Source: Nymphaea colorata (taxonomy: Eukaryota > Streptophyta > Magnoliopsida > Nymphaeales > Nymphaeaceae). From it: a stretch of DNA of 64,000 nucleotides. The DNA is taken from positions 21,352,854 through 21,416,853 of the forward strand of contig NC_045143.1 in NCBI RefSeq assembly GCF_008831285.2, read 5' to 3'. A model generated the notes under the pieces. It was given only the letters and a program-made list of their open reading frames with translations. It was not told the DNA's origin and made no database searches. Made by a program: the position numbers and the translations under genes. Shown here piece by piece: positions 62,576 to 64,000 of the stretch (positions within the stretch are counted from its first letter, which is position 1; each line of letters begins with the position of its first letter).

Positions 62576-63550
62576 TTCAGGTTTATTTCCCTTTCAAGAA
62601 TTATTCTCATTTTCTAGGGAAACTTTCCAAGATACATATATATATTTTACTCATCCAGTGACATATGGATATGCTCATGTGCTGAAATCTATAAAATTTT
62701 AAAAAGAATATTGAAATCTGATCTGTGGATCAGATATTCTATAGGTATAATTAAAAAGCAAGCCGCCAACTAGGAACCTTCTATGGCACACCACAAAATA
62801 TGTACACAAAGGTAACATTTTAACCGAACTTTCTAGTGTGTCCTGAAAGGTCATACATTTTTCAGGGTGAGCCAAATAGTTCAACCTTCTATCTGGGCAG
62901 GGCCAAACTGAACCGAAATAAAAAAAATACATTGCACAACTAACAATTTTTTATGTTTCTAATGTAATTTTTTTTTTAAGTTAGTTAGGGTGGGGCCATG
63001 GCCTAGGCGGGCCCCCTCCCTCCGCCCCAGGTCTAGACGACAACTGAAGGCTTGAGCTCGGCAAAAGGGAGAAAGTTTCTTTAACTTCATGGAACAAGGC
63101 AAGAAAGCCTTGGATCATCCTGCGCACTTGCTTTAGAATTGTATTTAATTTGGTAAACCCACTTATTCCCCATGGGTTTTACATTTTTTAGAGTATGCAC
63201 CAAATCTCATGTTTCATTCTCTTCTTGTGCCTTAATTTAAGCAGGCATGGCGTCACAACAACATTGATGCTTAACGGCTTGACTAAAGGAGGATGGTTCC
63301 AAATCTTTAGAGATGACCACAAGAAGTGCTTTATGAGGTGTAGAGATATAAAGGAAATTATGACTATGTGCACACATGTGACAGAGAGAGAGCGAGAGAG
63401 AGAGAGAGAGAGATAGATAAAGAGAGAGAGAGTACTGAATTTAATTTATTAATGTATCCATTTTATCACATGATGATACATAGCATCATAAGTAGGATTC
63501 GGTTAATGGGCACCAAGATGGTTTATAGAGTGGGAAACAGTGACACTGGT
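62576..63550. other. Region downstream of the terpene synthase gene
   Basis: Probable 3' flank of the minus-strand terpene synthase. A GC-rich patch lies at 62985-63060 and a (GA)n microsatellite at about 63383-63433. No other gene is visible. Confidence 0.5.
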
Positions 63551-63557
63551 GATTTGC

Positions 63558-63848
63558 TTAGGCAGTCAGGATGGGCTCGGCCATGAGGGAGTAGATACGT
63601 CCCGTGGACTCATGCTCCAAGACACCGATGCCATCTTCATAGTCGTACATGCACTGGGAGACCCTTGCAATGTTGAGAGCCACGTTCATGAAGGAACGAG
63701 AGAAGGTGGTCTGTTGCTGCTGCTGCAGAGCAGAGAGAAGCTCCCTGTTCAGCCTCCTCCATGCATCCCTTGGCAAGTTCCTTATGTGCTGCCGTGCTTG
63801 CTCCTCCACTAACCTTGCCTCATTCATATAAATCTGGACCGATCTAGG
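63558..63848 (-). CDS. Terpene synthase, terminal exon (C-terminal metal-binding domain)
   Basis: Terpene synthases ionise prenyl diphosphates to mono-, sesqui- or diterpenes. The minus frame reads IYMNEARLVEEQARQHIRNL, then a W-R-x-L-N-x-E block (RDAWRRLNRELL), a short Q-run (CAG/CTG triplets, 63715-63730), and FSRSFMNVALNIARVSQCMY followed by an acidic DGIG segment, ending LMAEPILTA-stop. This is the alpha-helical C-terminus that follows the NSE/DTE metal site in class I plant synthases, in its usual last-exon position. The M at 63827 is internal; the exon probably begins at an acceptor near 63848. The rest of the gene, with RRX8W and DDXXD motifs, would lie beyond the window. Subfamily (TPS-a/b/g) cannot be told. 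The frame is intact here. Confidence 0.8.
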   Translation of the reverse strand, partial: PRSVQIYMNEARLVEEQARQHIRNLPRDAWRRLNRELLSALQQQQQTTFSRSFMNVALNIARVSQCMYDYEDGIGVLEHESTGRIYSLMAEPILTA

Positions 63849-64000
63849 CAGGTTCCCTCTCCCGAGTACAACCTTTGATCAAGTGTTCAACATATAAAAG
63901 GAAATCATCAGCCAATCAAAACAGAAAAACAGAACAAAAACATTGTCAACTCGGAAGCTAATACTAGTTAACCAGCAGAAAATACACTAACAACAGCTGT
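63849..64000 (-). other. Intron of the terpene synthase gene (partial)
   Basis: Sequence between the terminal exon and the window edge. AT-rich with no open frame matching the family, so the preceding exon must lie beyond 64000. Confidence 0.5.

Overview
This is plant nuclear DNA, and it is AT-rich and dominated by repeats. Intron-bearing fragments of plant gene families (a SEC16 COPII scaffold gene, a JmjC histone demethylase of the FYRN/FYRC type, a GH2 beta-galactosidase, a terpene synthase) sit among plant hAT and TIR transposons, a LINE remnant and an integrated plant pararetrovirus. The species cannot be fixed from the sequence. The only gene end that looks intact is the terminal exon of a terpene synthase on the minus strand at the right edge. 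Most other coding-like material is pseudogene.

Layout, left to right. Positions 1-2309 and about 6980-8930 are two diverged copies (A and B) of the same roughly 2 kb repeat, each with an internal foldback. Copy A abuts a broken 5' piece of a SEC16 gene (about 2310-3680, minus strand). Copy B is the target of a hAT transposon, 8939-19778, with matching ends and a 7/8 target duplication. That transposon carries a decayed transposase and was itself invaded by an endogenous pararetrovirus (about 12845-18589, Caulimoviridae). A related 956 bp deletion derivative of the hAT family lies at 29334-30289. A 3.9 kb TIR element occupies 23588-27477, beside short in-phase exon-like blocks of an unidentified gene.

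Positions 35928-40277 and 40378-44718 are nearly the same 4.35 kb and are separated by exactly 100 N. Differences are mostly single-base indels that concentrate toward the gap side of each copy. This is best read as two unmerged contig ends and not as a biological duplication. The unit holds a LINE 3' remnant (zinc-knuckle end of the reverse transcriptase), a TIR element with a second element nested in it, and a GAAACCCTCGCT-type minisatellite.

From 46931 to 49912 (minus) lies a 5'-truncated JmjC demethylase pseudogene with JmjC, C5HC2 finger, FYRN and FYRC pieces in order. At 55085-55431 is a GH2 beta-galactosidase fragment. Positions 56249-59209 hold a tandem duplication, each unit carrying the same 27-codon signal-peptide exon. 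Then come a TA-rich satellite-like block (59340-60646), a three-unit 120 bp repeat (62214-62575), and the terpene synthase exon (63558-63848, minus). I found no operon-like or coordinated gene system. The most informative structure is the nested hAT/pararetrovirus insertion, whose viral edge coincides with the primer-binding site. I found no convincing tRNA, rRNA or CRISPR feature.
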